64,000 bases of DNA from an uncultured Duncaniella sp. (GCA_910586305.1 CAJUGS010000010.1:22510-86509), one strand, 5' to 3'; counted from the first letter of the stretch, positions 8,267 to 17,454 are shown. The notes: generated by a model not told the origin, from the letters alone. A program made the numbers and translations.

Positions 8267-9141
8267 ACAAGGTAGCTGCCGAGATTATAGCCGGACTTAT
8301 CCCCCGCAAGATGGCGCGCAACCGCTGGAGAGGAATACTCCGCTTCGGTCTCATCAACGCGCTAAAACTGAAGCGAAGGCTCAAGAAAGACACTACGTCG
8401 CCGGGCTGCTATCTCGCAGTGTGTGCAATCGCCAAGAACGAAGGCACGTATTTCAAGGAATGGATTGAATGGCACCTGTCGCAGGGAGTGGAGAAATTCT
8501 ATATTTATGACAACGAGAGCACCGACTCCACACGCGAGGTGCTACAGCCCTATATCGAGGCCGGTGTTGTCGACTACACCTATTTCCCAGGCTACAGAAT
8601 GCAGCTCGCGGCCTACGACGACTGTCTTGACCACCACAGACTCGAATCGCGCTGGATTGCTTTTATTGACCTTGACGAATTCATCGTTCCGCGCCGTCAT
8701 CAATCCATACCGGATTTTCTTTCCGGATTTGAGGAGTTCCCGGCCGTGGAAATCAATTGGCTTATATATGGCAGCGGTGGTGCCGAGAAAAGAGAACCAG
8801 GCGGAGTGATGGAGCGGTTTACCAGCCATTCTCTTCCCTCCCATCCCCTAAACCGCCATGTCAAGAGCATCGTCAATCCTCGCCGTGTCTATTCAATGAT
8901 AGGCTGTCATGAAGTAGCACGTATATCCGGCAAGGCTGCTGACTCACACGGAGAGCCTATCACACGCAATTTCCGCGAACGCGAACCACAACAGGATGTG
9001 ATACGTATCAACCACTATGCCGTGAGATCGCGCGAGGAATTCATTGAAAAGCAAGGGCGCGGACGTGCAAGCGGCACGGAGCGCACTGTCAGATCGGAGT
9101 ATTTCGACCGTTACGACCTCAACGATATCAGAGAAGACTAA
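8263..9141 (+). CDS. Glycosyltransferase family 92 protein
   Basis: A 292-residue GT-A-fold glycosyltransferase of the GT92 (formerly DUF23) type. After a basic N-terminus (residues 1-45), the domain opens with YLAVCAIAKNEGTYFKEWIE. DNESTDSTREVL (83-94) matches nucleotide-sugar binding, and IDLDEF (135-140) is the metal-binding DxD of this family. The C-terminal part has INHYAVRSREEF, also typical of GT92. GT92 enzymes studied in animals transfer galactose to fucose; the bacterial acceptor is unknown. It is translationally coupled to the Stealth gene (ATGA). The terminator hairpin begins inside its own stop codon. Confidence 0.87.
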   Translation: MNKVAAEIIAGLIPRKMARNRWRGILRFGLINALKLKRRLKKDTTSPGCYLAVCAIAKNEGTYFKEWIEWHLSQGVEKFYIYDNESTDSTREVLQPYIEAGVVDYTYFPGYRMQLAAYDDCLDHHRLESRWIAFIDLDEFIVPRRHQSIPDFLSGFEEFPAVEINWLIYGSGGAEKREPGGVMERFTSHSLPSHPLNRHVKSIVNPRRVYSMIGCHEVARISGKAADSHGEPITRNFREREPQQDVIRINHYAVRSREEFIEKQGRGRASGTERTVRSEYFDRYDLNDIRED

Positions 9142-9165
9142 GAGGTTGTTTAATAACAACCTCTT
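9140..9165 (+). terminator. Perfect hairpin overlapping the GT92 stop codon
   Basis: AAGAGGTTGTT and AACAACCTCTT form an 11-bp perfect stem around a TAAT loop. The stem starts at the second base of the stop codon. The following tract is AACGTCTCTTTT, only weakly U-rich, so it may act as a terminator or a 3'-end stabiliser between convergent operons. Confidence 0.65.
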
Positions 9166-9231
9166 AACGTCTCTTTTCCAATTGTCAAAAAGTCTGCGGT
9201 AATCAGAATGTCCGCACCGGCCTTTCGGCAG

Positions 9232-10185
9232 TTATTTCTCAAACTGTGATGGATTTGGGAAACGGCTCTCCATGAACTGTCTGGCTCGGACACGGTCCTT
9301 GTCTGTGGCAAATTCCGAGTCGTTCATACAGAAAAGTATGGGATTGTATTTAGCCAGTTTTCCATAGTGCTTCTCGTTCTGTATATGTACTCTCAGAGAT
9401 TCGCGCTGAGTGACGTAACGCGGATGTGCTCTCTTCTCGGCCAGTGCGACATAGGTGAAAAGACTGCGTTGCACGTCGTCCGTGCCACGCACATGATTGC
9501 CATAGGTACGCTCTATCTCCTCCTTGAATACCTCCTCGGCATGAGCGAGATCACTTCGGAGATATGAGTCAATATTATGGTGCATCTTTGCTCCGAAGTA
9601 TTTACCATAACGCTTTTCCACCAGTTCGGCGGCTATCTGGATAGTGCGGTTGTAGTTGCTTCTCTTGCGTCCAAGCACTTTCTCTCTGAACTTTAGCACC
9701 AACTTGCGGAAAGGCCTGCGGTTAAGTCGCATTATAGGCAATCCGTCGGGAGCGAAAAATGTCTCGGGGGTCACCGGACGATTGATATACATATCGTCGT
9801 TAGCATAAATGAACCGCTCGCTGAGCCCGGGAATACGACACAGGAAATGCTCTATTATGCATGAGTTAAAGCATGGCAGACACTCGGCCGGCATTATCTC
9901 ACTGTGATCCACAATCTGAATCTTTGGATTAGATGTATCGAGCCACTCGGGCACCTGATTGTCAGTGACAATGAATATACGACGTATCCAGGGAGCATAC
10001 ATCTCTACTGAACGCAGGCTGTATTTCAACTCGTCGTTATCGGCATAGCGTCCTTCACAGTTCATGGCCAGTCTTTCAACCGGCTTTCCTACTGCTGCAT
10101 TGCGCTTGGCCTGCCATACCGGGTCGTTGCCGTTCACCCATAGATAGACCATATCTATCTCTGAAGAGATGTGTTTTGTATCCAT
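9232..10185 (-). CDS. Stealth family sugar-phosphotransferase (copy 2)
   Basis: A 317-residue second Stealth protein, clearly diverged from the one at 7259. Region 1 is IDMVYLWVNGNDPVW (residues 10-24), in the more usual YxWVxGxDPxW form. Region 2 includes NDELKYSLRSVEMYAPWIRR (50-69), CFNSCIIEHFLCRIPG (105-120) and YANDDMYI (127-134). Region 3 includes HHNIDSYLRSDLAHAE, and region 4 is LFCMNDSE. It is expected to transfer a hexose-phosphate to a cell-surface glycan in the cytoplasm. The gene follows a GT-A glycosyltransferase on the same strand with a 51-base gap and faces the first Stealth operon. Acceptor and donor are unknown. Confidence 0.9.
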   Translation of the reverse strand: MDTKHISSEIDMVYLWVNGNDPVWQAKRNAAVGKPVERLAMNCEGRYADNDELKYSLRSVEMYAPWIRRIFIVTDNQVPEWLDTSNPKIQIVDHSEIMPAECLPCFNSCIIEHFLCRIPGLSERFIYANDDMYINRPVTPETFFAPDGLPIMRLNRRPFRKLVLKFREKVLGRKRSNYNRTIQIAAELVEKRYGKYFGAKMHHNIDSYLRSDLAHAEEVFKEEIERTYGNHVRGTDDVQRSLFTYVALAEKRAHPRYVTQRESLRVHIQNEKHYGKLAKYNPILFCMNDSEFATDKDRVRARQFMESRFPNPSQFEK

Positions 10186-10236
10186 ATTTAGACAAGAAAG
10201 ATTAGAATGATGATGTGCCTTAAATCCTGTTCATGG

Positions 10237-11034
10237 CTAAGCCTTGACATCCGGAACAGTATATCCGATACGTTCGGCCACTTCCGGGTAGTGTCTCAAT
10301 ACCGACAAGAAGGCCGATGAATTGCGGTCGGTACCCGACTTGAAGTTGACAGTCTTGAGCGAGAGAGCTTTCGGTTTTCCGAGTCCTCGTGGCTTGTTCC
10401 GCCCGAACGGCACCGGTATTATCTCTGTCCCGTTGGCCACGGCAGCCGCCCAAAACCATATGTCGTCCATGGTCGGGGCTATCGCGCGGAAGAGTTTCTC
10501 GTCGAGCATATCGCTTTTCAGACAGCCCGGAGGATAGAGCACACCGCCCACTCCGGTCTGAATATTTCCATAGCCTCGGTGTATTCTCTTGAATAGAAAG
10601 TCATACCAGCGATATTTGCGCCATTTCCTATATGGCTTCTCGGGGCTTATACGCTTGGCACGATGAGCAAGCACGGCACACGGGAAACGTTCGTGGAGTC
10701 TGAGCAGGTCGGCAAGCATATCGGGATGATAGGCTACATCGTCGTCGACTGTCACAATCACAGCGTCAGGGAAATCCTCAAGAGCCGGGATGAGTTTACG
10801 ATATGAGCGGATCTCGCTGTCGTAATTTCGTATCTCAAATATGGGATTGTTATCGGCAAGCTTTGTCAAGTCGTCGGGAATGCCTTCATCGCCAAACTGT
10901 GAGAAGGTAAGATAAAGCACCACCTTGTCGGGTAGCACAGATCCTGAAAGAATTGACGTGACGGCTCCGGCCACATATGGTATTGCGGCTGGAAAAGATG
11001 TCAGTGACACGACAACCTGTGGTGTTTTTTCCAT
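10237..11034 (-). CDS. GT-A fold glycosyltransferase
   Basis: A 265-residue putative glycosyltransferase. It opens with VVVSLTSFPAAIPYVAGAV and carries a VDDDV acidic triad at residues 97-99 as the likely metal/nucleotide-sugar site, GVGGVLYPPG at 161-170, and a second acidic pair in MDDIWFWAAA (190-191), the pattern of GT2-like bacterial enzymes that modify O-antigen or capsule. There is no signal peptide and no membrane helix. It is the first gene of a two-gene leftward unit with the second Stealth protein and has its own promoter at 11060-11091. The specific linkage is not predictable. Confidence 0.8.
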   Translation of the reverse strand: MEKTPQVVVSLTSFPAAIPYVAGAVTSILSGSVLPDKVVLYLTFSQFGDEGIPDDLTKLADNNPIFEIRNYDSEIRSYRKLIPALEDFPDAVIVTVDDDVAYHPDMLADLLRLHERFPCAVLAHRAKRISPEKPYRKWRKYRWYDFLFKRIHRGYGNIQTGVGGVLYPPGCLKSDMLDEKLFRAIAPTMDDIWFWAAAVANGTEIIPVPFGRNKPRGLGKPKALSLKTVNFKSGTDRNSSAFLSVLRHYPEVAERIGYTVPDVKA

Positions 11035-11059
11035 GGTGGATAGTTGGCTTTTTCTGATG

Positions 11060-11091
11060 CAAAGTTAGGCAATTAGTCAATAAACCGCAAG
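11060..11091 (-). promoter_or_regulatory. Bacteroidota-type promoter for the glycosyltransferase-Stealth unit
   Basis: On the minus strand TAACTTTG (11067-11060) is a perfect TAnnTTTG box, and CTTG (11091-11088) lies 20 nt upstream of it. The start codon at 11034 is 25 nt downstream of the -7 box. Confidence 0.72.
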
Positions 11092-11106
11092 TTTTCATTC
11101 TTTTTT

Positions 11107-11145
11107 CATAAATCCGGGCACACCTGCGGTGTGCCCGGATTTATG
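11107..11145 (-). terminator. Long perfect palindrome after the exported unknown gene
   Basis: An 18-bp perfect stem (11107-11124 with 11128-11145, arm beginning CATAAATCCGGG) closes on a 3-nt loop, 10 bases beyond the stop at 11156. In the direction of that leftward gene it is followed by an A-run (GAAAAAAG) rather than a U-run, so it is not a textbook intrinsic terminator. Confidence 0.65.
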
Positions 11146-11155
11146 TGTCATGACA

Positions 11156-12118
11156 TTATCGCAATGGCATCTTGGAGAATCGCATCTTGGACTTGAGTAA
11201 TGGGAAAGACACTGTGAGAATCGCACCGTCCGTGATATCGGCATGGATATCCTCACTAATAGACTCAAAGGAGGAATCGACCCACTCAAGGTCATAGTGA
11301 CCGATAAATATCGTGGGGGTGAGTCTACCTTTCAGCATCATAGGCTCCCATTTATCAGCATAGGTCTGCGCTCCGTCTACATATATTATATCGTATTCTC
11401 CACGCTCGTTCTTAACTGTAGCGAGCAGATATCTTCCTCCCGGACGGGCATATTCAGGATCGTTCTCTCTGTCAAGATATTTCCAAAACCCTTCGGCCTG
11501 ATCGTCTGAATTCTTTATTCGCTCAGCTAAAGACTCCATGGTCCACATGGTAGCCATAACCGCTCCGGGACTTCTGAGACTCTCACAACAGAATAATGAC
11601 ATAGTTCCCTCACCGCCACAGACGGCCACGTCTGCCGTAACGGGTTGGAACGGACCAATATCCGTCTCTGCCAAAATCTTTCCAGCCTTCGAACCTCCAC
11701 TCACGAGCAGATGACCACAAGCATCAAGCTCGGCTGAAAGGGTGTTGTAGAATCCCGAACCGGGGGCAAACCCTTCGACCTCCTTTTCAACCAAAGCATC
11801 ACCTTTGCGAGAGATTGTCAGCCGAGTGATGCGTCGGTCAAGTATGTCGCCGAAATCTGTATTACCGTGGTGCAACTTCACGGCCAAAGTGTCATCAGGC
11901 GACGAGAGTCGAAGCTCCCACCAAGCAGATGCCATCCCCTGACGCTCCGGAATAGACTTCATAGCCACCCTTGCCTCAGCCCTGACAGACTCCAGGCCGC
12001 CGGAGACAAGTTGAATGGTGGCAGAAGAATCGGCAAAGGTGACAGGCGCGTCATGATACACTCTTTCTCCACCAAGCGGAACGAGCGACAGAAATATGGG
12101 AAGGAGAGATGAAACCAT
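11156..12118 (-). CDS. Exported protein of unknown function
   Basis: A 320-residue protein I do not recognise. The N-terminus MVSSLLPIFLSLVPLGGERV looks like a short signal peptide, implying export to the periplasm or outer membrane. The rest is predicted mostly beta, with an ELRLSSPDDTLAVKLHHGNTD segment, a Trp/Met-rich helix (MATMWTMESLAERIKNS) and a WKYLDRENDPEYARPGGRYL block with ATVKNERGEYDIIYVDGAQ. These could suit a carbohydrate-binding or lipid-transport-like beta domain, but no motif decides it. It starts 5 bases after the PurF-like gene, so it is the last gene of the 17.8-11.2 kb operon. No T9SS tail is seen. Confidence 0.6.
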   Translation of the reverse strand: MVSSLLPIFLSLVPLGGERVYHDAPVTFADSSATIQLVSGGLESVRAEARVAMKSIPERQGMASAWWELRLSSPDDTLAVKLHHGNTDFGDILDRRITRLTISRKGDALVEKEVEGFAPGSGFYNTLSAELDACGHLLVSGGSKAGKILAETDIGPFQPVTADVAVCGGEGTMSLFCCESLRSPGAVMATMWTMESLAERIKNSDDQAEGFWKYLDRENDPEYARPGGRYLLATVKNERGEYDIIYVDGAQTYADKWEPMMLKGRLTPTIFIGHYDLEWVDSSFESISEDIHADITDGAILTVSFPLLKSKMRFSKMPLR

Positions 12119-12123
12119 GGCTT

Positions 12124-14013
12124 TCAGCGTTTTTCAGAGTGGCCTTCATAGAAATTGATATAGGCACGGTTGACAAGCCTTGTTCCTCCCGGAGTGGGAT
12201 AATCGCCTGAGAAATACCAGTCGCCGGGACATGACGGGATTGCATCATGAAGACCGGAAAGTGTCTGATATACAATCTCCACCTCGGCCTTGATTTCACC
12301 GTCGGCAGTGAGCATCTCTACCATCTTCCGAGAGATTTCCTCCTGTGTGAAGGGGGCATATATTGCTTTGACACAGTTGACTATCTCGAAATCGAGCAGA
12401 GCTTCCTGTCTCTTGCAGTTCTCATATGTTTCGGCAAGAACATTCTCCATACCTCGGTCCTTGAGCAACTCGACAGCTGCACGGAATGCGATGAACTCGC
12501 CCATGCGGGACATATCTATACCATAACAGTCGGGATACCTCACCTGCGGAGAAGAGGAGACAACCACTATCTTGCGCGGATGCAGACGATCGAGCATCCG
12601 GAGTATCGACTGCTTGAGCGTGATGCCTCTCACAATTGAATCGTCAATTACAACGAGTGTGTCCCGGTTGTTCTCCACAAGGCCATAAGTCACATCATAT
12701 ACATGGGCGGCGAGGTCGTTGCGTGCTTCACCCTCGGCTATGAATGTGCGGAGCTTTATATCCTTTATAGCCACTTTCTCTATCCGCAGTCTGCGCCCCA
12801 TTATCTCTTTCAGACGCTCGGCATCAAGAGTCCCGGCCAACTGTGCTTCAAGTATACGATCGGCCTTGACATTGTTGAGTTGCTCCTCAAGCCCCTCACA
12901 CATACCGATGAAGGCCACTTCAGCGGTATTGGGAATGAATGAAAACACCGAGTGGTCAAGGTCGCCGTCTATACTCTTCATTATTCCCGGCACAACATTG
13001 CGTCCCAAGGCCTTGCGCTCGGCATAAATGTCGGCATCACTTCCACGGGAGAAGTAGATACGCTCAAATGAGCATCGCCGGTTGCTGTCCTCGCCGAGAA
13101 TGTCGGCCACGCTCACATGACCTGCCTTAGTGACTATCAGGGCACTGCCGGGGACAAGCTCTCTAACATCGCGACGAGGCACATTGAGCACCGTCTGTAT
13201 CACAGGCCGCTCTGACGCAAGCACAACAATCTCATCGTCGGCATAGTAGAAGGCCGGACGTATACCGTGACGGTCGCGTAGCGCAAACATATCACCGGAA
13301 CCGGTCGCCCCACAAATGACAAATCCGCCGTCCCATTCCGGAGACGTGGACGATAGCACACGACACATATCAAGATTGTCCTCTATAGTGTGGGAGAGCT
13401 GCGGATCCACCTGTGAGTCGCGATATTGGCGATAGATGCGGTGGTTTTCCTTGTCAAGAGCTTCACCGAGCTGCTCGAGCAGAATCACGGTGTCGCTATA
13501 GATGCGAGGATGCTGGCCATGGGCCACGACGCGGTCGAAGACCTTGTCGACATTGGTCATGTTGAAATTGCCACACATCAGCAGGTTGCGCGAACGCCAG
13601 TTGTTGCGCCTCAGAAAAGGATGGCAATAGGAAATTCCGCTCTTTCCAGTGGTGGAATATCGGAGGTGGCCCATATAGATTTCACCCAGAAAAGGAGCGA
13701 AGTTCTCAACCTCGGCCGGAGTGGCATCGGAAAGTCCGAAAGAGGCTATCTTTGAGTTGACCTCACCAAATATCTCCTGAATAGCATCCTTGCCGAGTGC
13801 TCTCTCACGAAATACATACTCGTTGCCTGGCACCGGATGGAGCTTAACCACCCCTATTCCGGCCGCCTCCTGCCCACGGTTGTGCTGCTTCTCCATGAGG
13901 AGATAGAGCTTTCCGAGGCCATAGGTCCAGGTGCCATATTTTTTACGGTAGTACTCCAGCGGTTTGAGCAGGCGTATCATAGCCACGCCACACTCATGTT
14001 TAAGAATTTCCAT
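12124..14013 (-). CDS. purF: Amidophosphoribosyltransferase (PurF-like, large Bacteroidota form)
   Basis: A 629-residue enzyme that makes 5-phosphoribosylamine from PRPP and glutamine, the first step of purine synthesis. I chose the start at MEILKHECGVAMIRL: Cys8 would be the N-terminal nucleophile exposed after propeptide removal. The glutaminase half has QHNRGQEAAGIGVV and GHLRYSTTGKSG. The PRPP loop VVIDDSIVRGITL lies near residue 455. It is about 130-150 residues longer than standard PurF, and the usual VPDSG and RTFI-region sequences are altered (FIPNTAEVAF; RTFIAEGEARND), so it is a diverged form. A paralogue elsewhere could be the main PurF. It follows murF-alr by 20 bases and precedes the exported unknown by 5. 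Confidence 0.85.
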   Translation of the reverse strand: MEILKHECGVAMIRLLKPLEYYRKKYGTWTYGLGKLYLLMEKQHNRGQEAAGIGVVKLHPVPGNEYVFRERALGKDAIQEIFGEVNSKIASFGLSDATPAEVENFAPFLGEIYMGHLRYSTTGKSGISYCHPFLRRNNWRSRNLLMCGNFNMTNVDKVFDRVVAHGQHPRIYSDTVILLEQLGEALDKENHRIYRQYRDSQVDPQLSHTIEDNLDMCRVLSSTSPEWDGGFVICGATGSGDMFALRDRHGIRPAFYYADDEIVVLASERPVIQTVLNVPRRDVRELVPGSALIVTKAGHVSVADILGEDSNRRCSFERIYFSRGSDADIYAERKALGRNVVPGIMKSIDGDLDHSVFSFIPNTAEVAFIGMCEGLEEQLNNVKADRILEAQLAGTLDAERLKEIMGRRLRIEKVAIKDIKLRTFIAEGEARNDLAAHVYDVTYGLVENNRDTLVVIDDSIVRGITLKQSILRMLDRLHPRKIVVVSSSPQVRYPDCYGIDMSRMGEFIAFRAAVELLKDRGMENVLAETYENCKRQEALLDFEIVNCVKAIYAPFTQEEISRKMVEMLTADGEIKAEVEIVYQTLSGLHDAIPSCPGDWYFSGDYPTPGGTRLVNRAYINFYEGHSEKR

Positions 14014-14033
14014 TGCTATATGTCGTTTACACA

Positions 14034-16514
14034 TTATTCTCTATAGTACACTCTCTTCACCCTGTCGGACACCGACGTGAGCACTTCGTAGGGAATCGTA
14101 CCGAGCGTGTCGGCCAATGTCTCGACTGAAATGGTCTCGCCGAAGATTTCCACGCGGTCGCCGACAGTAACGCCCGGCACATCGGTGACATCGATCATGC
14201 AGGCATCCATACATATGCTCCCGACTGTGGGACAAAGCACGCCTCTGATTCTGAATCTGGCGTTTCCGTAGCCGAGATGGCGGTTGAGGCCGTCGGCATA
14301 TCCCACCGGAACAGTAGCTATCACCGAACGGCGTGTGAGACGCCCGCGTCGGTTGTAGCCTATGGTGGTTCCTTCAGGCCACTCCTTGAGCGATATAATT
14401 ATGGTGTGTAGAGCCGATACCGGGCGGAGTCCGTCCTGTGACCCGTCCTGCATTGTACGCACTCCATAAAGACCTATTCCAAGACGCACCATGTCGAGCT
14501 GATGGTCGGGGAAGCGTATGATACCGGTGGAATTCAGGATATGGCGGAGAATCTTTTTACCAGGAAAAGCCGGAAGGAACATCTCGCAGCAGCGGTCGAA
14601 GTATTCGAACTGACTGCGGGTATAGTCATCCTCCATCGGATCATCTGCGGCACAAAGATGGGTAAATATCGAGCGGGGTACAACAGCATCGGTAGAGCGC
14701 AAAAGCTCGATAACCTCCGGAAGTGTCTCGAGCAGGAAGCCGAGACGATGCATTCCTGAGTCTATCTTGATGTGTACAGGATAGTCCTTCACTCCATATC
14801 TGCCAGCCTCGTCAATGAGTCGGCGCAAGAAATCGATGCTATATATCTCAGGCTCAAGACGATTGTCAAACAGAGCTTTGAAATTCTCCACAGCCGGATT
14901 GAGCACTATGATGGGCATGGTTATTCCGGCCTTTCGCAAATCGGCACCCTCGTCGTGGACCGCCACGGCGAGATATGATGCACCCTGGGTCTGGAGAGTA
15001 CGTGCGAGTTCGTGAGATCCAGCCCCATATCCCGAAGCCTTGATCATACAGCACATTCCTGTGGTTGGGCGTATGTGCGAGCGGAAATAGTTGAAATTGT
15101 CGACTACCGCGTCGAGATTTATTTCAAGCACAGTGCCATGCTGACGTGCCTCGAGCATTTCAACAATCGGTGAAAAGTCACCGGCACCCGAACCCTTGAG
15201 CAATATCAGCTCGGAAGAGAAATCGGTGGGGAGTGCGCTCTTCATAAAGTCTCCGACCGACCGATAGAATTTCGAATCAGCCTGAAAAGCCTCGGCATGA
15301 GCGGCTATCTCCTCGCCGATACCTATCATACGCTCCACACCGCGTGAGGCCAGCAAGGATGCAACAGAGCTATATAGAGCGGAACGATCGGCTGAAGAAT
15401 CCTCGCCAAGGGATCCGAGAATGACTGTCTTCACAAGTCCCGGAGCATCTCTCCGACAGGTGAAGTCGAGAGCCTGCGCAAGAGATGTCAGATCTGCCGT
15501 ATAGGTATCCTCAACAAGCATACACCCGTTGAGCCCCTCTATCACCTCAAGACGTGTATCCACAGGCTTCAGCCCTGGCATTCTTTCAGCCACAGCCTCC
15601 GGTCCGGCACCAAGCAGAAGCATGACGGCGAGCGAATTCAAGGCATTTTCCAAATCTATATCAGATGTACACGACATAGTAAAAGTCCCGGTAAATCCTC
15701 CAGGCTTCCAACTATACCGGACCGACATCACCCCGGCAGTTTTCTCTACCGACGATATAAAAAGCGGTGCGTCAAGGTTGGAACGCGACCAGCCAACCCT
15801 CTCAGGTCCTTCCGGGATGGAGGATGATATCAGAGGATTGTCGGCACAGAACACCACGGACTTGCAATTCTTTAAAAGAGACGCCTTTTCGTGACATTTC
15901 TCCTCAATGTTTGCAAATCCCTCGCTGTGTACTCCCCCTATATTTGTGAATACTCCTATCTCCGGTCTGATTATAGACTCGAGACGCTCCATCTCGCCCG
16001 GACGGGATATTCCGGCCTCTATTATTGCGAGATTGTGGCATGAGGGATCGAGCTGCCACAACGAAAGCGGCACTCCTATCTGGGAGTTGAAGCTGCGTGG
16101 CGAACGAACAATTGAAAAGTCGTCGCGCAACAGGGCGTAAATCCACTCCTTTACCGTGGTCTTGCCACGGCTTCCAGTGATGGCTATAACAGGCATTTCA
16201 AACCTTCGTCTGCACTCCGATCCAATAGCATGGAGTGCATCGAGTGGAGAACCGACTCTGATAATCGCCGCATCTTCCAGTCCGGGAGGAACCTCATAAC
16301 CACTTTCCACGACAAATCCACGTACACCCTTTGCATATAAGGCGGGGATGAAAGCATGGCCGTTGCCACTCGAAGTGCGAAGTGCGAAAAAGAGGGTTTC
16401 GGCAGGTCGGAGAAGAGAACGGCTGTCGGTGAGCAGAATAGACAGACGAACGGGAGAGGATGAGTGGCATGACACGCCGAGTATATCGGCTATTTCATTG
16501 ATACTATACTCCAT
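14034..16514 (-). CDS. murF-alr: Bifunctional UDP-MurNAc-tripeptide:D-Ala-D-Ala ligase / alanine racemase
   Basis: An 826-residue fusion. Residues 1 to about 450 are MurF, which adds D-Ala-D-Ala to the UDP-MurNAc tripeptide with ATP; the P-loop is ITGSRGKTTVKEW (112-124), followed by RSPRSFNSQIGVPLSLW. Residues about 460-826 are a PLP-dependent alanine racemase: the Schiff-base lysine is in MIKASGYGAG (about residue 490), HIKIDSGMHRLGF is conserved, and MVRLGIGLYG and TVGSICMDACMIDVT give the second-subunit tyrosine/Met loop. Joining the enzyme that makes D-Ala to one that uses its dimer is typical of Bacteroidota. The Ddl ligase in between is not in the window. The start overlaps the GSCFA stop by 11 bases. 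Confidence 0.96.
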   Translation of the reverse strand: MEYSINEIADILGVSCHSSSPVRLSILLTDSRSLLRPAETLFFALRTSSGNGHAFIPALYAKGVRGFVVESGYEVPPGLEDAAIIRVGSPLDALHAIGSECRRRFEMPVIAITGSRGKTTVKEWIYALLRDDFSIVRSPRSFNSQIGVPLSLWQLDPSCHNLAIIEAGISRPGEMERLESIIRPEIGVFTNIGGVHSEGFANIEEKCHEKASLLKNCKSVVFCADNPLISSSIPEGPERVGWSRSNLDAPLFISSVEKTAGVMSVRYSWKPGGFTGTFTMSCTSDIDLENALNSLAVMLLLGAGPEAVAERMPGLKPVDTRLEVIEGLNGCMLVEDTYTADLTSLAQALDFTCRRDAPGLVKTVILGSLGEDSSADRSALYSSVASLLASRGVERMIGIGEEIAAHAEAFQADSKFYRSVGDFMKSALPTDFSSELILLKGSGAGDFSPIVEMLEARQHGTVLEINLDAVVDNFNYFRSHIRPTTGMCCMIKASGYGAGSHELARTLQTQGASYLAVAVHDEGADLRKAGITMPIIVLNPAVENFKALFDNRLEPEIYSIDFLRRLIDEAGRYGVKDYPVHIKIDSGMHRLGFLLETLPEVIELLRSTDAVVPRSIFTHLCAADDPMEDDYTRSQFEYFDRCCEMFLPAFPGKKILRHILNSTGIIRFPDHQLDMVRLGIGLYGVRTMQDGSQDGLRPVSALHTIIISLKEWPEGTTIGYNRRGRLTRRSVIATVPVGYADGLNRHLGYGNARFRIRGVLCPTVGSICMDACMIDVTDVPGVTVGDRVEIFGETISVETLADTLGTIPYEVLTSVSDRVKRVYYRE

Positions 16515-17454
16515 GTGACATATATTGTTGAAATGCCTCGTTTAATTCTGGATGGGACTGTATTATGGATACCTCCGGCCACGACATAACATCGCGTACA
16601 GCATCGGTGCGGTGGGCAAACCGCCTCGTGAGCTTTCTCGCCCCACGCGCAATGTCACGGGTAGAATCGGAGAAAAAGCTCTGCGAGAAGTTCTCATATA
16701 TATAGTCAACCGCCATATCCGACGGATGGCGCATATCGGAAGCGTAGAAGCGATAATCCCTGAGATCATCCATCATTATCTCATAGGCCGGGAAATACAC
16801 CGTCCTATCATACTGCGAGACGGCCTGTGACACAGCAATATGAAGGATTGATTTTGACAGAGTGTTGAGATGCGGGTCGCTACCCGGATAACGCAGCGGA
16901 CTCACAGTGAAGATAATCGCGGCCTCGGGATTCAAGCGTTTGATTGTTAAAACGATATCGTTGATCATTAAGGAAGCCTCGGCAAGAGTGAGCCTGCTTT
17001 CGGCAAAGAGTTTGCCGGACTGCTTATGACAATTGGCTACAGCAATACCGTCGGAACAGAGTGTGAAATATCGCGTAGTACCCAGAGTGACTATCACGGC
17101 AGCAGCTCTTTCGACAGCTTTTCTCGCCCGTGCTACCTGATGCCTCAGGCACTCCAGCAGTTCCTCCGGACTGTTGCCCGATACTCTTGAATGTGCGTCG
17201 AAGGAGAGAAACCGCCCTCCAGAACTGCATACTCTCTCAGGCACTTCTCCACTCTCTATCATGCTGAAGGCTCTGAGAATGGATAGCGGATTGTAGAGCG
17301 GACCGAACGGGTTGACAGTGGCTTCGAAAAGATCGTCGGCAAGTTGACGACCGATATTGTCGGAAAAACAAGATCCGACAAGAAGCACCGGACGGCCATG
17401 GGCAATAAGCCCCTGCCATCCGCCAAGTGGTGGAATTTCAGTGCGGAACTGCAT
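16504..17454 (-). CDS. GSCFA domain protein
   Basis: A 316-residue protein of the GSCFA family, an SGNH/GDSL-hydrolase-like group named after its N-terminal motif, here VGSCFSDNIG (about residues 29-38). The rest fits the family: VNPFGPLYNPLSI, IVTLGTTRYF and IFTVSPLRYPG, and the C-terminal YASDMRHPSDMAVDYIYENF carries the conserved D-x-x-H that would form the catalytic pair with the motif serine. Members are predicted esterases or acetyl-transferases with no firm substrate. The ATG at 17454 is chosen because it starts the conserved MQFRTEI and overlaps the lipoprotein stop as TGATG; an upstream in-frame start would invade that gene. Its position before murF-alr is common in this phylum and suggests an envelope role (inference). 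Confidence 0.85.
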   Translation of the reverse strand: MQFRTEIPPLGGWQGLIAHGRPVLLVGSCFSDNIGRQLADDLFEATVNPFGPLYNPLSILRAFSMIESGEVPERVCSSGGRFLSFDAHSRVSGNSPEELLECLRHQVARARKAVERAAAVIVTLGTTRYFTLCSDGIAVANCHKQSGKLFAESRLTLAEASLMINDIVLTIKRLNPEAAIIFTVSPLRYPGSDPHLNTLSKSILHIAVSQAVSQYDRTVYFPAYEIMMDDLRDYRFYASDMRHPSDMAVDYIYENFSQSFFSDSTRDIARGARKLTRRFAHRTDAVRDVMSWPEVSIIQSHPELNEAFQQYMSHGV

